64,000 bases of DNA from an uncultured Clostridia bacterium (lineage in GTDB: Bacteria > Bacillota > Clostridia > Oscillospirales > Acutalibacteraceae): contig CALWIO010000002.1 in the NCBI GenBank assembly GCA_944380765.1, positions 115,149 to 179,148 on the forward strand. Reading direction: 5' to 3'. The first letter of the stretch is position 1. Each line of letters starts with the position of its first letter. The translations under genes and the position numbers were made by a program. The notes below the pieces were generated by a model. It was not told the origin of the DNA and did not search any database. It worked only from the letters and a program-made list of their open reading frames with translations. Shown piece by piece: positions 52,824 to 62,731 of this stretch.

Positions 52824-53456
52824 TTAGATATTGCTTACATGATAGCTTAAAGTCATAAGGCTGTCGCTTAAATGGACATTTTCAACCGCTATGCCGGGAT
52901 AGTCGGCCGCAATATCATAATGGCTGAAATTCCAGAATCCTTTTATGCCAAGCTCCACAAGCTGAGGCGCCAGCGCCTGAGCCGCGGGACTCGGAATACA
53001 AAGAACGGCGACGGTAGGGGAGTTGTCCCGGCAAAAATTATACAACCCGTCAATATTTCTTATGGGGATTCCCCTTAACATCTGACCGCTTAAAGCCTCA
53101 TTTTTATCAAAAATACCTATAAGGTTAAAACCGCGCGCCTCAAAAGACATGTGCAGCGCTATTGCTTTACCCAAATTACCGGCTCCGATTAAAATCGCTT
53201 TGCGGTTATTATTTACGCCGAGAATTTTACCGATTTCCTCATACAGACTCGCTATATTATAGCCGTATCCCTGCTGACCGAAGCCTCCGAAACAGTTTAA
53301 GTCCTGCCGAATCTGAGAAGCGGTGAATCCCATTTTTTCGGAAAGGTCTTTGGAAGAAATTCTGATAACTCCGTTTTCCTTTAATTCGCCTAAAAATCTG
53401 TAATATCTTGGTAAACGCTTAATTACGGAAATTGAAACACCTTCATTTTTTCCCAT
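52824..53456 (-). CDS. rex: Redox-sensing transcriptional repressor Rex
   Basis: 210-aa NADH/NAD sensor. It has an N-terminal winged helix (RLPRYYRFLGEL, then ISSKDLSEKMGFTASQIRQDL) and a C-terminal Rossmann domain with GAGNLGKAIA and a domain-swapped final helix. When NADH rises, Rex leaves DNA and fermentative genes are expressed. It is the third gene behind acn and icd on the same strand, 6 bases after icd, which suggests that the regulator controls its own operon. Confidence 0.95.
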   Translation of the reverse strand: MGKNEGVSISVIKRLPRYYRFLGELKENGVIRISSKDLSEKMGFTASQIRQDLNCFGGFGQQGYGYNIASLYEEIGKILGVNNNRKAILIGAGNLGKAIALHMSFEARGFNLIGIFDKNEALSGQMLRGIPIRNIDGLYNFCRDNSPTVAVLCIPSPAAQALAPQLVELGIKGFWNFSHYDIAADYPGIAVENVHLSDSLMTLSYHVSNI

Positions 53457-53462
53457 AAATCA

Positions 53463-54632
53463 TCACTCCTGTGAAAGCTTTTTAACCGTATCCATTACAT
53501 AATCGCCGAACTCGCTGCATGTCGCCCCGTCATCACGGCCGGTAATAACAAGTTTTTTCTCTTCAAGCATACAAATATCAAGCGCTCTTTCCAAAAGCTC
53601 TGATTCCTTTTGCTTTCCGATATGCGACAAAAGCATTACCGTAGCGCGAAGCATTGAGCAGGGGTCGGCATATTTACCTCTGCCTTCTTTAATCATTCTC
53701 GGCGCTGAACCGTGTATTGCCTCAAACATAGCGTAGCGCTTACCGAGGTTTGCGCTGCCTGCCGTTCCGACTCCGCCCTGAAATTCGGCGGCCTCATCGG
53801 TTATAATATCGCCGTAAAGATTAGGAAGAATAAACACTTTAAAATCTTTTCTGCGTTTTTCGTCAATGAGTTTTGCGGTTGTTATATCAACATACCATTC
53901 GTCGGTTGTGATTTCGGGATATTCCTCACCGACCTTTTTGCAAATACGAAGGAACTTGCCGTCGGTGGTCTTAATAACATTTGCCTTATTTATTATTGAG
54001 ACTCTGTTTTTGCCGTTTCTTCTTGCGTAATCATAGGCAATACGGGCAATTCTCTCAGTTCCCTCGCTGGTTGTGACGACGAAATCCATTGAAAGCTCGT
54101 CCGTTACATTTACGCCCTTAGAGCCTACCGCATAAGCACCCTCTGTATTCTCACGGAAGAAAGTCCAGTCAATTCCCTGTTCGGGTACTTTGACAGGGCG
54201 CACATTGGCGAAAAGGTCAAGTTCTTTTCTCATGGCTACATTGGCGCTCTCGATATTCGGCCACGGGTCGCCCGCCTGCGGAGTGGTTGTCGGGCCTTTA
54301 AGAATTACATGGCACTCCTTTAACTGCGCCAGAACATCGTCGGGAATAGCTTTCATTACTGCGACTCTGTTTTCGATGGTAAGGCCGTCAATATATTTGA
54401 AAACAATACGGCCGCTTTTAACCTCGTCTTCAAGCATATATTCAAGCACGCGCGCCGATTCCTTTGTAATAATGGGGCCGATACCGTCGCCGCCGCAAAT
54501 GCCGATAACAATTTTGTCAAGTTTATCAAAATCCACAAAATCCTTTTCGGCTTTAATTTTCTCGTTTCTCGCAAGCTGTTCCCTGACAAGCGCTTCAAAC
54601 TTGCCTACAGCTTCTTTTATCATCTGTTCCAT
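53463..54632 (-). CDS. icd: Isocitrate/isopropylmalate dehydrogenase family, probable isocitrate dehydrogenase
   Basis: 389-aa beta-decarboxylating dehydrogenase. It has GICGGDGIGPIIT, LKGPTTTP, the substrate-binding TFFRENTEGAY, NLYGDIITDEAAEFQGGVG and EAIHGSAP. Isocitrate rather than isopropylmalate is favoured by the adjacent aconitase gene, 12 bases upstream in the direction of transcription, and by the absence of leu genes. The product is 2-oxoglutarate for glutamate synthesis. The N-terminal extension of about 35 helical residues (KFEALVREQLARNEK) is longer than in classical enzymes. The coenzyme cannot be settled by eye. Confidence 0.9.
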   Translation of the reverse strand: MEQMIKEAVGKFEALVREQLARNEKIKAEKDFVDFDKLDKIVIGICGGDGIGPIITKESARVLEYMLEDEVKSGRIVFKYIDGLTIENRVAVMKAIPDDVLAQLKECHVILKGPTTTPQAGDPWPNIESANVAMRKELDLFANVRPVKVPEQGIDWTFFRENTEGAYAVGSKGVNVTDELSMDFVVTTSEGTERIARIAYDYARRNGKNRVSIINKANVIKTTDGKFLRICKKVGEEYPEITTDEWYVDITTAKLIDEKRRKDFKVFILPNLYGDIITDEAAEFQGGVGTAGSANLGKRYAMFEAIHGSAPRMIKEGRGKYADPCSMLRATVMLLSHIGKQKESELLERALDICMLEEKKLVITGRDDGATCSEFGDYVMDTVKKLSQE

Positions 54633-54644
54633 TAAAGCAACTCC

Positions 54645-56576
54645 TTAAAATGATTGTTTGGTAAAATTAAGCAGACCGCCGGCAAGAAGAATATCTTTCT
54701 GGCGCTGTGAAAAATCGTATTCAAGCTCGTATTCCTCGTTCTTTGCGAGGTTTGTCAAAACGGCTTTCTCACCGTTGAGAAGCGAGGATTTAATACCTTT
54801 AAGACTGAGTTCGTCACCCTGTGAAATTCTGTCGTAATCGTCGGCGTTCGCAAATGTGAGCGGCAGAATACCGGCGTTTATAAGATTAGCGCAGTGTATT
54901 CTCGCAAATGACTTTGTAATTACCGCCTTAACTCCGAGATACAGAGGAACAAGCGCGGCGTGTTCTCTTGAAGAGCCCTGTCCGTAATTCGCTCCGCCGA
55001 TAATAATGCCTTTGCCCTCTTTTTTTATGCGCTGGGAAAACTCCTTATCGCATACAGCGAAGCAATACTGCGAAAGATAAGGAATATTTGAACGGTAGGG
55101 GAGTATTTTAGCTCCGGCAGGCATAATGTGGTCGGTGGTAATGTCATCGCCTACTTTAAGCACAGCTTTCGCGTTAATATCCTCTTCCATGGGACTGATT
55201 GAAGGGAAGGGTTTAATATTGGGACCGTACATTATTTCGACACCGGCGGCTTCTTCGGGAGAAGCGGGAAGCTCAACCATATTATCGTTGATGTCAAATT
55301 CATGGGGCAAAGTAATTTCGGGGAATTCGCCGAGAGTTCTCGGGTCGGTGAGCACGCCGGTAATGGCGGAAGCCGCTGCAACCTCAGGGCTGACAAGATA
55401 AATGCCCGCGTCTGCTGTGCCTGAACGGCCCTCAAAGTTTCTGTTAAATGTTCTGAGTGAAATTCCCTTTGAATTAGGCGACTGTCCCATTCCTATGCAG
55501 GGACCGCAGGCGCTTTCGAGTATTCTCGCTCCGGCGTCAATCATATCGGCAAGAGCTCCGTTTTTGGAAATCATATTCAGAACCTGCTTTGAACCGGGAG
55601 CTATTGAAAGGCTTACGGAAGGATGAACGGTTTTACCTTTAAGAATTGCGGCAACCTTCATCATATCAAGAAGTGATGAGTTTGTGCAGGAGCCTATGCA
55701 GACCTGATCAACCTTAATCTGTCCTATTTCGGTAACGGATTTAACCCTGTCGGGCATGTGAGGCATAGCCGCCATAGGCGCAAGTGATGAAAGGTCGATG
55801 TCGATTACCTCGTCATAAACCGCGTCATCATCGGCTTTAAGCTCTATCCAGTCCTCAACGCGGTTCTGCGCGCGCAAAAATTCTTTTGTAACCTCATCAG
55901 AGGGGAATACGGAAGTTGTAGCGCCGAGTTCAGCGCCCATATTGGTAATTGTTGCTCTTTCGGGTACTGAAAGTGTTTTTACCCCTTCGCCGCCGTATTC
56001 AATAATTTTGCCGACTCCGCCTTTTACCGTCATTATTCTCAGAACTTCAAGAATAACATCTTTTGCCGCTACCCATGGGCTTAATTTGCCGGTAAGGTTA
56101 ACTCTTACCATTTTGGGCATTGTTATGTAGTATGTGCCGCCTCCCATGGCAACCGCAACATCAAGTCCGCCGGCGCCGATTGCGAGCATACCTATGCCGC
56201 CGCCGGTAGGAGTATGGCTGTCGGAACCTATAAGCGTTTTGCCGGGCTTGCCGAAGCGTTCAAGATGAACCTGATGGCATATTCCGTTACCCGGACGGGA
56301 AAAGCGAATTCCTCTTTTTTTCGCAACGCTCTGGATAAACCGGTGGTCGTCCGCATTCTCAAAACCTGTCTGTAATGTATTGTGGTCGATATAAGCAACG
56401 GAAAGCTCAGTTTTAACCTGATCAATTCCCATAGCTTCAAGCTCAAGATACGCCATTGTTCCGGTAGCGTCCTGAGTCAATGTCTGGTCAATTTTCAAAC
56501 CGACCTCTGAGCCAACGGTCATATCGCCGCTGACAAGATGCGATTTAATCAGTTTTTGTCCGATTGTCAAACCCAT
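54645..56576 (-). CDS. acn: Aconitate hydratase
   Basis: [4Fe-4S] enzyme of 643 aa isomerising citrate to isocitrate. It shows GSDSHTPTGGGIGMLAIG, the cluster cysteines in GSCTNSS and SACGPCIGMG, DDITTDHIMPAG, and the swivelling-domain GGANYGQGSSREHAA. It is the shorter single-chain type of about 640 aa common in clostridia. ATG 56576 follows AAGGAG; GTG 56585 lies within that site. First gene of acn-icd-rex. Confidence 0.95.
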   Translation of the reverse strand: MGLTIGQKLIKSHLVSGDMTVGSEVGLKIDQTLTQDATGTMAYLELEAMGIDQVKTELSVAYIDHNTLQTGFENADDHRFIQSVAKKRGIRFSRPGNGICHQVHLERFGKPGKTLIGSDSHTPTGGGIGMLAIGAGGLDVAVAMGGGTYYITMPKMVRVNLTGKLSPWVAAKDVILEVLRIMTVKGGVGKIIEYGGEGVKTLSVPERATITNMGAELGATTSVFPSDEVTKEFLRAQNRVEDWIELKADDDAVYDEVIDIDLSSLAPMAAMPHMPDRVKSVTEIGQIKVDQVCIGSCTNSSLLDMMKVAAILKGKTVHPSVSLSIAPGSKQVLNMISKNGALADMIDAGARILESACGPCIGMGQSPNSKGISLRTFNRNFEGRSGTADAGIYLVSPEVAAASAITGVLTDPRTLGEFPEITLPHEFDINDNMVELPASPEEAAGVEIMYGPNIKPFPSISPMEEDINAKAVLKVGDDITTDHIMPAGAKILPYRSNIPYLSQYCFAVCDKEFSQRIKKEGKGIIIGGANYGQGSSREHAALVPLYLGVKAVITKSFARIHCANLINAGILPLTFANADDYDRISQGDELSLKGIKSSLLNGEKAVLTNLAKNEEYELEYDFSQRQKDILLAGGLLNFTKQSF

Positions 56577-56622
56577 TTTGCTCACTCCTTGGACTTATTT
56601 ATTTTTTTAACAATCTTTAATA

Positions 56623-56651
56623 ATTTTATTACATTGTTATAAATTTGTCAA
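56623..56651 (-). promoter_or_regulatory. Promoter of acn-icd-rex
   Basis: Minus-strand TTGACA (plus-strand 56646-56651), a 17-base spacer and TAAAAT (56623-56628), 46 bases upstream of acn. Confidence 0.7.
56634..56651. promoter_or_regulatory. Candidate Rex operator overlapping the acn -35
   Basis: TTGTTAT-AAAT-TTGTCAA resembles the Rex operator TTGTTAAnnnnTTAACAA at 11 of 14 arm positions. It covers the -35 element of the promoter of an operon that encodes Rex itself. Autoregulation is inferred. Confidence 0.5.
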
Positions 56652-56701
56652 TAAAAAAGACCAATTAAAATTTGTTTTATAAGTAAAATTAAAACATAAT
56701 A

Positions 56702-56730
56702 TTGATATTGTTTTAGTTATATGATACAAT
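56702..56730 (+). promoter_or_regulatory. Promoter of the tepA-uppP-ftsK operon
   Basis: TTGATA (56702-56707), a 17-base spacer and TACAAT (56725-56730), about 70 bases before the tepA start. Confidence 0.6.
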
Positions 56731-56802
56731 ATTTTGTAATCTGCGGTTATAAATCCGCCTTTGGATGGAAAGATAATATTATTACATCCGGAGGTGTCAG
56801 AT

Positions 56803-57537
56803 ATGTATGTGTATCTCAACGATTTTACAACGCCCGCCGACCCGTCAGCGCCAGATATAAACACTCAGCCGCAGGATACGGGCGAAGAAGTTTTTACGAA
56901 CAGCGCAGAAATAAGTGATAACGGCACTTTTGCCGTTGAGAAAAACGGAAAATATGTTCACTGTCTGACCATAATAGGGCAGGTGGAAGGCCATTATGTT
57001 CTTCCGCCCGCAAACAAGACCACAAAATATGAGCATGTTATTCCCCGGTTAGTTGAAATTGAGGAGAGCAGCCGCATTGACGCTCTGCTTATTATACTCA
57101 ATACCGTAGGCGGCGACATTGAAGCAGGTCTTGCGCTTTCTGAGCTTATTGCCGGTATGAAAAAACCCACGGCGTCACTTGTACTCGGCGGAGGTCACTC
57201 AATAGGCGTTCCGCTTGCCGTATCCGCCGACCGTTCTTTTATAGTTCCGACCGCAACAATGACTATTCACCCCGTGCGAATGAACGGACTTGTGCTCGGA
57301 GTGCCGCAGACGCTGTCATATTTTGATAAAATGCAGGAGAGAATTGTCAGCTTTGTTTCGCAGAACTCGAATATTTCTCCTCAGCGTTTCCGCGAACTTA
57401 TGCTCGCTACCGGAGAGCTTGTAATGGATGTCGGCACCGTATTAGACGGTGAAAGCGCTGTAAAAGAGGGTTTAATTGACAAAATCGGAAATCTTAAAGA
57501 CGCTATGGCATATCTATATTCTGAAATCGAAAAATAG
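56803..57537 (+). CDS. tepA: ClpP-fold protease TepA-like
   Basis: 244-aa ClpP/crotonase-fold protein of the translocation-enhancing protein (TepA/YmfB) family. After a variable N-terminus of about 65 residues come [36 protein letters not shown], where Ser is the candidate nucleophile, and [14 protein letters not shown]. subtilis ymfB lies beside spoIIIE as well, which supports the call. ATG 56803 follows GGAGGTG; the ATG of a longer frame at 56765 has no signal. Substrate and activity are unproven. Confidence 0.88.
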   Translation: MYVYLNDFTTPADPSAPDINTQPQDTGEEVFTNSAEISDNGTFAVEKNGKYVHCLTIIGQVEGHYVLPPANKTTKYEHVIPRLVEIEESSRIDALLIILNTVGGDIEAGLALSELIAGMKKPTASLVLGGGHSIGVPLAVSADRSFIVPTATMTIHPVRMNGLVLGVPQTLSYFDKMQERIVSFVSQNSNISPQRFRELMLATGELVMDVGTVLDGESAVKEGLIDKIGNLKDAMAYLYSEIEK

Positions 57538-57552
57538 TTTGGAGATGAGTAA

Positions 57553-58413
57553 ATGTCGGTTATTAAGGCGATTATACTTGGAATAGTTCAGGGAGTTACG
57601 GAATTTTTGCCGATTTCAAGCAGCGGTCATCTGTCATTGTTCCAGCATTTCTTAAATGTCGGAGGGGAAGGCTCGTTGCTTTTTACGGTGCTTCTGCACT
57701 TAGGCACTCTTATTGCCGTTTTCATAGTTTTCCACAAAACGATACTTGAACTGATTGTCGAATTTTTCAGCCTGATTAAGGATATTTTTACAGGTAAATT
57801 TAAGTTCAAACAGCTAAAAGGCAAAAAGAAAATGCTTGTTATGTTTGTCTTTTCCTGCGTGCCTCTTCTGTTCTTACTTATACCGGTCGGGGGCGGAGAA
57901 AAGCTTATGGATGTGCTCGCCGGTTTATCCGAGGACGACAGCATTTTGGCCGAAGGTATTTGCTTTGTAATTACGGGAATACTGCTTCTCGCTTCTACAT
58001 ATGTTTCCAAAAAGAAAGAACTTACAAGAAGCGTAAATACTCTTGACGCGTTCGCAATCGGCATAGCGCAGGCTTTTGCTGCCGGTTTTCCCGGAATTTC
58101 ACGCTCAGGCTCCACAATTTCAACGGGTATGATTTGCGGCGTTTCAAAGCAGTATATGGTTGAGTATTCCTTTATTCTCGGTATCCCGGCGATTCTTGTC
58201 GCGAATATCGTTGAATTTAAAGACGCGGTACAGGCAGACGCTGAAATTGAAATTCTGCCTACAATTATCGGTGTTGCGGTTGCGGCGGCGGCAGGAGTCG
58301 CGTGCATCAAGCTGCTTCAATGGATACTGAAAAAAGATATGTGGAAATATTTCGGCATTTACTGCCTTATAATCGGTACAATTACGATTATTCTCAGCAT
58401 TTTGGGACTTTAA
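57553..58413 (+). CDS. uppP: Undecaprenyl-diphosphatase
   Basis: BacA/UppP membrane enzyme of 286 aa that recycles the undecaprenyl carrier for cell-wall synthesis. It confers bacitracin tolerance when abundant. The signatures are GVTEFLPISSSGHLSL and FPGISRSGSTIS (catalytic Glu, Ser and Arg), with eight or so hydrophobic segments. It follows tepA by 15 bases and precedes ftsK by 15 bases. Confidence 0.96.
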   Translation: MSVIKAIILGIVQGVTEFLPISSSGHLSLFQHFLNVGGEGSLLFTVLLHLGTLIAVFIVFHKTILELIVEFFSLIKDIFTGKFKFKQLKGKKKMLVMFVFSCVPLLFLLIPVGGGEKLMDVLAGLSEDDSILAEGICFVITGILLLASTYVSKKKELTRSVNTLDAFAIGIAQAFAAGFPGISRSGSTISTGMICGVSKQYMVEYSFILGIPAILVANIVEFKDAVQADAEIEILPTIIGVAVAAAAGVACIKLLQWILKKDMWKYFGIYCLIIGTITIILSILGL

Positions 58414-58428
58414 TTTGGAGATGTTTAA

Positions 58429-60873
58429 ATGGCAAATCAAAAAAGCAGACCGCGCGGCAGCCAGTCAAAAAGCAAGTCAAAAAAAAGCGTTAAATCAAAC
58501 CGTCAGCTGACCGCAATTCTTTTATTTGCGAGCTCAATACTGTGGTTTTGTATTGCCGTGATTGACGCCGACGGCTTGTGGGGAATTATAAGAACTTTTC
58601 TGTTCGGTGTTTTCGGTTTTTGTACTTTTGTTTTCCCGCTTTTAATTTTTGTAACTGCAATCCTGATAGCGCTTGATAAAACTAACGGTAAAGTGCTTTC
58701 AAAGCTGATAGAGGTTGTGCTTGTAATCTCTATGGTGTGCAGCATTATTCACATTTTCCGCTGTGACAGCGGCAGTTCTTATTTTACCGCCATCAAAGAC
58801 GCATACAATACATACAACATTGACGGCTCTATGTTGGGCGGAGGAGTATGGGGCGCGCTGATAGGCGGACTTATGTTGCTTATTACCGGAGGAAGTAAAG
58901 CTGCTGCACTTGTAATAGCCTTTATATTGCTCTTTGTCCTCGTAATGGTAATCACCGGACTGACGCTTGCGAACATTTTTAACGGCATTTCCCGTCCCGT
59001 TAAAAAGATAGGGGAGGCGGCCGGAGAAAAAATCAGCGAATACGGAGAAAAGGTTGAACAGCACGCCCAGGAAAGAGAAAAAAGAAAAAAAGAATTTAAA
59101 GCCGATGTAGACTTGGGCCCCGAACCGGACATAAACGCCGAGCCGCTTTTCTTTGACGAACCTGAGGAAAAAGAGCCTCAGCTTGTAGCGTATTCAGATA
59201 TGCCCTCCGGCAAAGAAGAAAAAGCGGAAGCGGATAAGGTTATAAATCTTGACGATATAATCAGCAAAAACTCCGTAAAAAGCAAAGAAAACGGTGAAGA
59301 AGCTGTTTCAGAAGAAAACAGCAAAGAAGAGCAGGACGACGAGGAGCGCGCAAGACCTGCCTATGTTTTTCCTCCGCTTGACTGCCTTACTTTGCCGAAG
59401 GCTTCCGGAGCGACAGGATATGAAAACGAGCAGAATCAAAACGCTCAGAAGCTCGTTGACACCCTGAACAGTTTCGGAGTTGAAACAAGGATTGTCAATA
59501 TTGCCCGAGGTCCCTCGGTAACACGATATGAGATACAGCCTGCCGCAGGCGTTAAAATCAGCAAAATTACCAATCTTGCCGATGATATTGCCCTTAATCT
59601 CGCCGCGGGAGGAATAAGAATAGAAGCTCCTATTCCGAACAAGGCGGCAGTCGGCATAGAAGTGCCTAACAAGTCCAGAACAACGGTCACATTCAGAGAA
59701 ATGATTGACACAAAGCAGTACAAATCAGCCCGTTCAAAACTGAATGTGGCGCTCGGCAAGGATATTGCCGGCAACTGCGTTTACGCCGACCTTGCCAAAA
59801 TGCCGCACCTTCTCGTAGCCGGCACAACCGGTTCTGGTAAATCGGTATGTATGAACTCGATGATTGTGAGCATACTCTACAACGCCGCGCCCGATGAAGT
59901 AAAGCTTTTGATGATTGACCCCAAAAAGGTTGAATTTACCGTTTATAACGGTATCCCTCATCTTATTGTACCCGTGGTTTCCGACCCTAAAAAAGCCTCC
60001 GGAGCTCTTGCGTGGGCGGTAACCGAAATGCTGACAAGATACAAGCTGTTTTCTGACAACAATGTGCGCGATATAGGCGGATTTAACAGCATTTGCGAGA
60101 GCATAGGTCAGAAAAAGCTTCCCCAGATTGTCATATTCATTGACGAACTTTCGGATTTGATGATGGCGGCTCCTCATGAGGTTGAGGATTCTATATGCCG
60201 CCTTGCTCAGATGGCGCGCGCCGCCGGAATGCACCTTGTAATCGCCACGCAGAGACCGTCTGTTGATGTTATTACCGGACTTATTAAAGCCAACATTCCG
60301 AGCCGCCTTTCCCTTAAAACCTCCTCACAGATAGATTCAAGGACCATTATTGACTCGGCAGGAGCCGAAAAGCTCCTCGGCAACGGCGATATGCTGTTTT
60401 ATCCCGTCGGAATCGCAAAGCCTCAGCGTGTTCAGGGCTGTTTCCTTTCTGACAAAGAGGTTGAAAATGTTGTAGCGTTCATCAAAAAGCAGGAGCAGTC
60501 CGATTATGATGATGAAGTAATGAAAGAAATCGAGCGTCAGGCGGCGGCTAACGGCTCAAAGAAAAAGGACAGCTCTTCCGGTGATGACACGGACGAGCCC
60601 GCCGACGAAATGCTGCCGAAAGCTATTGAAGCTGTAATTGAAGCGCAGTCAGCTTCGACCACGCTTCTTCAAAGAAAGCTAAAACTCGGCTATGCCAGAG
60701 CCGCAAGAATTGTGGACGAGCTTGAAGAAAGAGGTATAATAGGCCCGTATGAGGGCGCAAAACCCCGTAAAGTGCTGATTTCAAAACAGCAGTGGTATGA
60801 GATGAACGCGCTCGCTCAAAGCGGCACGGACTCAGCCTACGGCGATGACGGAGATAGTAGTGAAGAATTGTAA
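58429..60873 (+). CDS. ftsK: DNA translocase FtsK/SpoIIIE
   Basis: 814-aa septal DNA pump for chromosome segregation in division or sporulation. An N-terminal basic tail and four or so membrane helices (about 25-190) are followed by an acidic linker (about 200-315). The RecA-like motor has Walker A AGTTGSGKSV and Walker B VIFIDELSDLM. A C-terminal winged-helix gamma domain (about 730-795, LQRKLKLGYARAARIVDEL) reads polar DNA motifs. The end overlaps the start of the radical SAM gene by 14 bases. Confidence 0.95.
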   Translation: MANQKSRPRGSQSKSKSKKSVKSNRQLTAILLFASSILWFCIAVIDADGLWGIIRTFLFGVFGFCTFVFPLLIFVTAILIALDKTNGKVLSKLIEVVLVISMVCSIIHIFRCDSGSSYFTAIKDAYNTYNIDGSMLGGGVWGALIGGLMLLITGGSKAAALVIAFILLFVLVMVITGLTLANIFNGISRPVKKIGEAAGEKISEYGEKVEQHAQEREKRKKEFKADVDLGPEPDINAEPLFFDEPEEKEPQLVAYSDMPSGKEEKAEADKVINLDDIISKNSVKSKENGEEAVSEENSKEEQDDEERARPAYVFPPLDCLTLPKASGATGYENEQNQNAQKLVDTLNSFGVETRIVNIARGPSVTRYEIQPAAGVKISKITNLADDIALNLAAGGIRIEAPIPNKAAVGIEVPNKSRTTVTFREMIDTKQYKSARSKLNVALGKDIAGNCVYADLAKMPHLLVAGTTGSGKSVCMNSMIVSILYNAAPDEVKLLMIDPKKVEFTVYNGIPHLIVPVVSDPKKASGALAWAVTEMLTRYKLFSDNNVRDIGGFNSICESIGQKKLPQIVIFIDELSDLMMAAPHEVEDSICRLAQMARAAGMHLVIATQRPSVDVITGLIKANIPSRLSLKTSSQIDSRTIIDSAGAEKLLGNGDMLFYPVGIAKPQRVQGCFLSDKEVENVVAFIKKQEQSDYDDEVMKEIERQAAANGSKKKDSSSGDDTDEPADEMLPKAIEAVIEAQSASTTLLQRKLKLGYARAARIVDELEERGIIGPYEGAKPRKVLISKQQWYEMNALAQSGTDSAYGDDGDSSEEL

Positions 60874-62731
60874 TTTTTTACCTGTTTCACATGAAGATAT
60901 GATTAAAAGGGGCTGGGATTCAGTCGATTTTGTATATGTGTCGGGAGACGCGTATATCGACCATCCCAGCTTCGGCGCGTCTATAATTACCCGTGTGCTT
61001 GAAAACGAAGGGTTTAGAGTGGGATTTATTTCTCAGCCTGACTGGAAAAATAGCGAAAGCTTTAAAATTTTCGGAAAACCCCGGCTCGGCTTTTTTGTTT
61101 CATCAGGAAATATAGATTCAATGGTTGCCCATTATACGGTAGCGAAAAGGAAAAGAAGCACCGACGCGTATTCTCCGGGAGGAAAAGCCGGGCTTCGTCC
61201 CGACAGGGCGGTAATTGTTTACTGCCGTAAAATAAGAGAAATTTACGGCGACAGCATACCCGTTATAATCGGCGGCCTTGAAGCTTCGCTTCGCAGATTT
61301 GCCCACTATGACTACTGGGACGATAAAATCCGGCCGTCCATACTTTTTGAGTCGGGAGCGGACCTTATATCTTTCGGTATGGGCGAAAAGCAGACGGCGA
61401 TTATCGCGAGGCGTTTAAATTCCGGCGAAAATATTAAAGATATGCGCGACATAAAAGGAACTTGTTACGTTGTGCCTGTTGAGGAAACTCCGCTTTACGG
61501 AGCGGAATGTCCGTCTTTTGAAAATGTTTCCGCGTCAAAGCGGGAATATGCCGTTTCCTGCCGCATACAGCATGACGAACAGGACCATATAAGGGGTAAA
61601 ATAATAAAACAGCGGCACGGCAAAATGATGCTTGTTCAGAATATTCCGATGGAACCGCTGACAAGTGAAGAGCTTGACAAAGTTTACGCTCTGCCCTATA
61701 CAAGAACATATCACCCCATGTATCAAAAGGACGGGGGAGTTCCCGGGCTTAGTGAAGTTGAATTTTCAATTACCCACAACAGGGGCTGTTTCGGCGGCTG
61801 TAATTTTTGCTCCATAGCTTTTCATCAGGGCAGGTATGTGACCGCTCGCAGTAAGGAATCCATTCTTAATGAAGCAAAACTCCTTACAACGCTCGACAAT
61901 TTCAAGGGATATATTCACGATGTAGGCGGCCCCACCGCTAATTTCAGGCGGACTTCCTGTGACGCTCAGCTTTCAAAAGGCCTTTGCAAAGGCAAAAAAT
62001 GCCTTGCGCCCGCTGTGTGTCCGGCTTTGATTGCCGACCATACCGAATATATTGATATTTTAAGAGAACTAAGAAATCTGCCGAAAGTTAAAAAAGTTTT
62101 TATACGCTCGGGAATAAGGTATGATTATCTTTTATGCGACAAAAGCGACGAGTTTTTTAAAGAGTTAATAAAATATCATGTAAGCGGTCAGTTAAAAGTC
62201 GCGCCCGAACATTGCAGCGCGGCTGTACTTGATAAAATGGGCAAGCCCCACATTAAAGCCTACAAGGAATTTTCAAAAAAATATTTTACTTTCACAAAGT
62301 CAATCGGGAAGGAACAGTACCTTGTCCCTTATCTTATGTCCTCGCACCCGGGAGCGACTCTGAAAGACGCTGTTGAACTGGCGGAATTTATAAAGAACGA
62401 AAAGCTGCACCCTGAGCAGGTTCAGGACTTTTATCCTACTCCGGGTACTATTTCAACGGCTATGTATTATACTGAAATGGACCCTTACACGCTTGAAAAA
62501 GTATATGTAGCCAAAACGCCTCATGAAAAAGCAATGCAGAGAGCGCTAATGCAGTACTTTCTGCCAAAAAACTATGACCTTGTATATGAAGCTTTGAAAA
62601 AAGCCGGCAGAGGCGACTTGATAGGCGTATCACCAAAATGCCTTATTAAACCTAAAAGCAATTTAAACAACGGAGCCGCAAGTTATGAAAAGAAGAGAAA
62701 AAAAGCTGTACAGAAGCGGAAAAAGAAATAA
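60860..62731 (+). CDS. ygiQ: YgiQ-family radical SAM protein
   Basis: 623-aa UPF0313/YgiQ protein. The [4Fe-4S] cluster motif is CFGGCNFC in HNRGCFGGCNFCSIAFHQGR. The N-terminal region has DFVYVSGDAYIDHPSFG and GGLEASLRRFAHYDYW, characteristic of the family. A C-terminal Lys-rich tail follows. The reaction is unknown. I prefer GTG 60860, 6 bases after GGAG and giving MKNCNFLPVS like other members; ATG 60845 lacks a ribosome-binding site. It overlaps ftsK by 14 bases and the next gene by 47 bases. Confidence 0.9.
   Translation: MKNCNFLPVSHEDMIKRGWDSVDFVYVSGDAYIDHPSFGASIITRVLENEGFRVGFISQPDWKNSESFKIFGKPRLGFFVSSGNIDSMVAHYTVAKRKRSTDAYSPGGKAGLRPDRAVIVYCRKIREIYGDSIPVIIGGLEASLRRFAHYDYWDDKIRPSILFESGADLISFGMGEKQTAIIARRLNSGENIKDMRDIKGTCYVVPVEETPLYGAECPSFENVSASKREYAVSCRIQHDEQDHIRGKIIKQRHGKMMLVQNIPMEPLTSEELDKVYALPYTRTYHPMYQKDGGVPGLSEVEFSITHNRGCFGGCNFCSIAFHQGRYVTARSKESILNEAKLLTTLDNFKGYIHDVGGPTANFRRTSCDAQLSKGLCKGKKCLAPAVCPALIADHTEYIDILRELRNLPKVKKVFIRSGIRYDYLLCDKSDEFFKELIKYHVSGQLKVAPEHCSAAVLDKMGKPHIKAYKEFSKKYFTFTKSIGKEQYLVPYLMSSHPGATLKDAVELAEFIKNEKLHPEQVQDFYPTPGTISTAMYYTEMDPYTLEKVYVAKTPHEKAMQRALMQYFLPKNYDLVYEALKKAGRGDLIGVSPKCLIKPKSNLNNGAASYEKKRKKAVQKRKKK

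Noticed and set aside
57627..58310. 227-codon minus-strand frame over uppP
   Set aside because: Low-complexity Ser/Ile-rich translation antisense to a confident membrane-protein gene.
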